Shown: positions 61,244 through 64,000 of the stretch, in pieces | Layout of the letters: each line of letters opens with the position of its first letter | Numbering within the stretch: the stretch's first letter is position 1 | Source of the DNA: an uncultured Oscillospiraceae bacterium | Lineage (GTDB): Bacteria; Bacillota; Clostridia; Oscillospirales; Oscillospiraceae | Assembly: GCA_934591745.1 (NCBI GenBank) | Contig: CAKTPQ010000003.1 | Span: forward strand, 1-64,000 | Direction of reading: 5' to 3' | Length of the DNA: 64,000 nucleotides | The notes under the pieces: generated by a model | Database searches by the model: none | Told to the model about the DNA's origin: nothing | What the model saw: only the letters and a program-made list of their open reading frames with translations | Made by a program: the position numbers and the translations under genes

Positions 61244-63330
61244 AGAACATCTGGAATATTTTCCGCGCCGACTGGAAGCGCCTGACCGCCAGTGTGGTGG
61301 CCGTTGTGGTCATGCTGGGCCTGTGTCTGGTGCCCTGCCTGTATGCGTGGTTCAACATCCTGTCCAACTGGGACCCCTACGGCCCCGCCTCCACCGGCCG
61401 CATCCGGGTGGCCGTGGCCAGCGAGGACGACGGCTGTGAGGTGCTGGGCCTCCACCTGAATATCGGCGAGCTGGTGCTGCAGGGACTGGAGAGCAACGAC
61501 CAGATGGGCTGGGTCTTTGTGGACGACGCCCAGACGGCGCTGGACGGCGTCAGCGCCGGCGACTACTATGCCGCGCTCATCGTCCCGCCGGAGTTCACCG
61601 GCGACTTCGTCAGTATTCTGGAGGGCGACCTGCGCCACCCGGAGATACAGTATTACGAGAACGAGAAAAAGAACGCCATCGCCCCCAAGATCACCGGTAA
61701 GGCCAAGACCGCCGTACAGGAGCAGATCAACACCACCATTCTGGAAAAGGTGGCGGACGCCCTGACCACTGCCGGCTCCGTGTTCAAGGCCATGGGCCTT
61801 GACGGGCAGGACATTGCCGACGGCCTGCTGGAAAAGCTGTCCAACGCCCAGCGGGATATGGACCAGATGGCCCAGGTGTTCCGCTCACTGCAGGACGTGA
61901 TGGATGGGGCTGACAGCCTGCTGACTGCCTCCGCCATCACCATCAGCGATGCTCAGGGCACCATGGACGATGCCTCTGCCGCCGCCGGCAGCACCGTCCG
62001 CCTCATCGACCGCGGTCTTGACGCGGCGGACGATGCCTCCGCCGACCTGCTGCGTGTGCTGGATGCCGCCGATACCACCCTCTCCGACTTGGAGGATCTG
62101 CTGGGCGGTGTGGATATGACCCCGGCGGACGATGCCGCCCATGACCGGGTCAACGCCCGCATCGACGGCATGATCGAGGAGCTGGAGACGGCTAAGGCCA
62201 TGACGGACGATGAGGCCGTCATCGCACAGATCGATGCCGCCATCGCGGAGCTGGAGACGCTGCGCACCTCCGTGGACCAGACCGGCCTCTCGCAGGTGCA
62301 GGGTCCTCTGCTGGACATGATCGCTCAGGTGCGGCAGAGCCTGCGCACCGCCGCCGTCAACACCAACCAGCAGGTCAACGAATACCTCCACGACGCCGGT
62401 GAGCGTGCCCAGTCTACCCTCCGCTCCGTGCAGGATCTGCTGGACGCGGCCTCCGGCTCACTGGGCGGCGTGTCTGACACCCTCCGGGCCTACTCCAACG
62501 CCGTGGCCGCCGCCCAGCCCACGCTGGCCTCCGGCATCACCCTGACCCAGAGCGTCTCCGGCTATCTGGCCGACATGGAGGAGGATATCCGCCGCGTCAC
62601 GGACAGCGCCGCCTTCCGGCGCTTCGTAGAGCTGATGGAGAGCGATTCCGACAGCATGGCGGAGTATCTGGCCTCCCCGGTGCAGATGAACACCCAGATC
62701 ATCTACGAGATCAAGGACTACGGCGCCGCTATGTCCCCGTATTATGTGATGCTGGCCCTGTTTGTGGGCAGCCTGCTGACGGCGGTGATGGTGAAGGTGC
62801 CCGTGACCCAGCCGGAGTTCCAAAACTGCCGGGGCATCGAACGGTACTTCGGCCGCTTCTTCATTTTCTTCTTCATGGCCATTGCCCAGGCGCTGGTCAC
62901 GGCCTTCGGCTGCCTCTGGTTCGTGGGCATGGAGACGGCGGAGCCGGCCCTGTTCGTGCTGGCCTGCTGCATCTGTTCCCTGAACTTCGCTGCCATGAAC
63001 TATGCGCTGGTCTACTCGCTGGACAATGTGGGCCTTGCCGCCTCCGTCATCATCATGGTGCTGCAGGTGGCCGGCTCCGGCGGCTCCTATCCCATCGACG
63101 TGCTGCCCAAGCTGTTCCAGTACCTGTATCCCTTCATGCCCTTCCATTATGGCATGGACATGATCCGCGAGACCATCGGCGGCCTGTACGGCCATACCTA
63201 TCTCCGCTGCGCCCTGATCCTGCTGGGCATGTGTGTGCTGTTCACTGTATTCGGTCTGCTGGTTTACTATCCCGCCCGCAGGCTGAACGCGGCTATCGCC
63301 GCCAGCAAGGAGAAGTCTGGCATTATGTAA
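61240..63330 (+). CDS. YhgE/Pip-family membrane protein 2
   Basis: A 696-aa protein with a GTG start at 61240, a GGAGGGGGAG site and a 4-bp overlap with the upstream gene. Layout is the same as the first family member: an N-terminal membrane segment followed by LVPCLYAWFNILSNWDPYG, YYENEKKNAIAPKITGKAK in the extracellular part, coiled coils and a C-terminal membrane bundle (about 495-685). The two are clearly homologous but diverged in the middle. They may form a heterodimer. Confidence 0.88.
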   Translation: MKNIWNIFRADWKRLTASVVAVVVMLGLCLVPCLYAWFNILSNWDPYGPASTGRIRVAVASEDDGCEVLGLHLNIGELVLQGLESNDQMGWVFVDDAQTALDGVSAGDYYAALIVPPEFTGDFVSILEGDLRHPEIQYYENEKKNAIAPKITGKAKTAVQEQINTTILEKVADALTTAGSVFKAMGLDGQDIADGLLEKLSNAQRDMDQMAQVFRSLQDVMDGADSLLTASAITISDAQGTMDDASAAAGSTVRLIDRGLDAADDASADLLRVLDAADTTLSDLEDLLGGVDMTPADDAAHDRVNARIDGMIEELETAKAMTDDEAVIAQIDAAIAELETLRTSVDQTGLSQVQGPLLDMIAQVRQSLRTAAVNTNQQVNEYLHDAGERAQSTLRSVQDLLDAASGSLGGVSDTLRAYSNAVAAAQPTLASGITLTQSVSGYLADMEEDIRRVTDSAAFRRFVELMESDSDSMAEYLASPVQMNTQIIYEIKDYGAAMSPYYVMLALFVGSLLTAVMVKVPVTQPEFQNCRGIERYFGRFFIFFFMAIAQALVTAFGCLWFVGMETAEPALFVLACCICSLNFAAMNYALVYSLDNVGLAASVIIMVLQVAGSGGSYPIDVLPKLFQYLYPFMPFHYGMDMIRETIGGLYGHTYLRCALILLGMCVLFTVFGLLVYYPARRLNAAIAASKEKSGIM

Positions 63331-63345
63331 ACTCTGCCCACAAAC

Positions 63346-63378
63346 AAAAAACCGCCGTCCCGGAAGGGGCGGCGGTTT
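63346..63378. terminator. bidirectional terminator between the YhgE operon and the XRE gene
   Basis: AAACCGCCG (63349-63357) pairs with CGGCGGTTT (63370-63378), with an inner CCC/GGG. On the minus strand the stem is followed by a long T-run, so it mainly serves the gene ending at 63404. Confidence 0.8.
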
Positions 63379-63403
63379 GTGCCTGCTTCAAATGGAGCGC
63401 TGC

Positions 63404-63724
63404 TTACTTCTCCTTGCTGCACCGGTCATACTCCACCTGCATGACGGAGGAGATGGTGTGCCGGCCGTAGTCGTCCAGCTTGGCGTACTGCGTCAGCAGC
63501 CGCTCGGTGTCGTCTGTCAGATACAGGGCCGCGTCGTCGGACATGGCCTTGATGCCCAGGATCTTGCAGATACGCATCACCGTGTCAAAGGAGGAACCGC
63601 CCACGCCGTTGTGCAGTGCGCTGTTGATGGTGGACAGGGGGATATCCACGGCGAAAGCGAACTGCCGCACGCTCCGGTACTGCCGCGAGATCTCATCGCG
63701 GACCACTTTTGTCAGATTGTCCAT
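63404..63724 (-). CDS. XRE-type helix-turn-helix regulator
   Basis: A 106-aa protein. The N-terminal helix-turn-helix (about 10-62) reads RSVRQFAFAVDIPLSTINSA and then FDTVMRICKILGI, typical of Cro/XRE regulators. The C-terminal helical part (about 72-106) is short and may dimerise. Spacing and length fit small chromosomal XRE proteins. It has its own promoter and terminator and converges on the YhgE operon. Target and signal are unknown. Confidence 0.82.
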   Translation of the reverse strand: MDNLTKVVRDEISRQYRSVRQFAFAVDIPLSTINSALHNGVGGSSFDTVMRICKILGIKAMSDDAALYLTDDTERLLTQYAKLDDYGRHTISSVMQVEYDRCSKEK

Positions 63725-63769
63725 ATCAGAACCTCACTTCTGTAAAGAATTTCCAGTTAAGGCGGTCTT

Positions 63770-63798
63770 AGTATAGCACGGATTTTCGCGCACGCCAA
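63770..63798 (-). promoter_or_regulatory. promoter of the XRE regulator
   Basis: On the minus strand TTGGCG (63793-63798), a 17-bp spacer and TATACT (63770-63775) with a TG one base upstream of the -10. Confidence 0.7.
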
Positions 63799-63939
63799 GA
63801 GGGAAAATCAAAAATTTATAAAAAAGTCACAAGAACGGCGGGGAAGTGTGGCACTTATGCCGAATTTTGCCTCCGGCAAATGCCCCTTTTATTTTGCGTC
63901 CCGCTGTGGTACAATATACCCTCAGAGGAGCTTCTGCCT

Positions 63940-64000
63940 ATGAAAACACCAAAACTTTATACGCCCAGGACCGGCTTTGGCCGTCTGGCAGGCGACATGC
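63940..64000 (+). CDS. start of an unidentified gene (partial, cut by window edge)
   Basis: ATG 63940 with AGAGGAG about 9 bp upstream begins a frame (MKTPKLYTPRTGFGRLAGDM) that leaves the window after 20 codons. A TACAAT at 63910-63915 could be its -10. Too short to identify. Confidence 0.5.
   Translation, partial: MKTPKLYTPRTGFGRLAGDM

Overview
The window is GC-rich DNA that looks like a gut Clostridia genome of the Oscillospiraceae/Ruminococcaceae type. The evidence is cellulosome-style cohesin and dockerin modules, very large secreted proteins rich in beta-sandwich and beta-helix repeats with PxTGD-type sorting tails, a fragment of a sporulation deacetylase, LytTR control, and an integrated element with a large serine recombinase. 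The genus is inference; no rRNA or other marker gene is present.

Layout. 1-2.0 kb: right end of an integrated element (serine recombinase, terminators, a small-RNA candidate) that interrupts a PdaB-like polysaccharide deacetylase gene. 2.4-8.5 kb: a degenerate NtrC-like regulator, then a plus-strand operon with an NhaC antiporter, a C39-like peptidase, a small membrane protein and diaminopimelate decarboxylase (lysA). A strong promoter and a palindromic TCCGGA array separate the regulator from the operon. 8.5-14.3 kb: a minus-strand operon for surface proteins. Its first gene is broken by a 22-bp tandem duplication whose unit length is not a multiple of 3. Two LytTR-type boxes precede its promoter, next to a damaged divergent LytTR regulator. 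15.1-15.9 kb: dapF. 16.2-24.2 kb: a 2,672-aa sorted surface protein. 24.3-28.0 kb: an Eis-type acetyltransferase and a MalT/LuxR-type regulator.

28.0-54.7 kb is the main discovery. A perfect consensus promoter drives a cobalamin-class riboswitch with tandem terminators. It is followed by nine tightly spaced plus-strand genes (about 26 kb). They encode a secreted protein with a transcobalamin-like domain and a dockerin; a cohesin scaffold with six Fn3 repeats; a protein with a transcobalamin-like domain, a beta-propeller and a dockerin; a 2,014-aa membrane-anchored GLUG-repeat protein; a membrane-anchored DUF4430 (transcobalamin C-terminal-like) protein; a MoxR ATPase / DUF58 / transglutaminase-fold trio; and a lipoprotein built like animal transcobalamin or intrinsic factor (alpha/alpha barrel plus DUF4430). 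The simplest reading is a B12-repressed, cohesin-dockerin-assembled surface apparatus for capturing corrinoids. The riboswitch, domains and gene order are read from sequence; the function is inference.

54.8-64 kb: pyruvate carboxylase, a three-gene membrane operon with two YhgE/Pip-family proteins, an XRE-type regulator on the minus strand, and the first 20 codons of an unidentified gene at the right edge.
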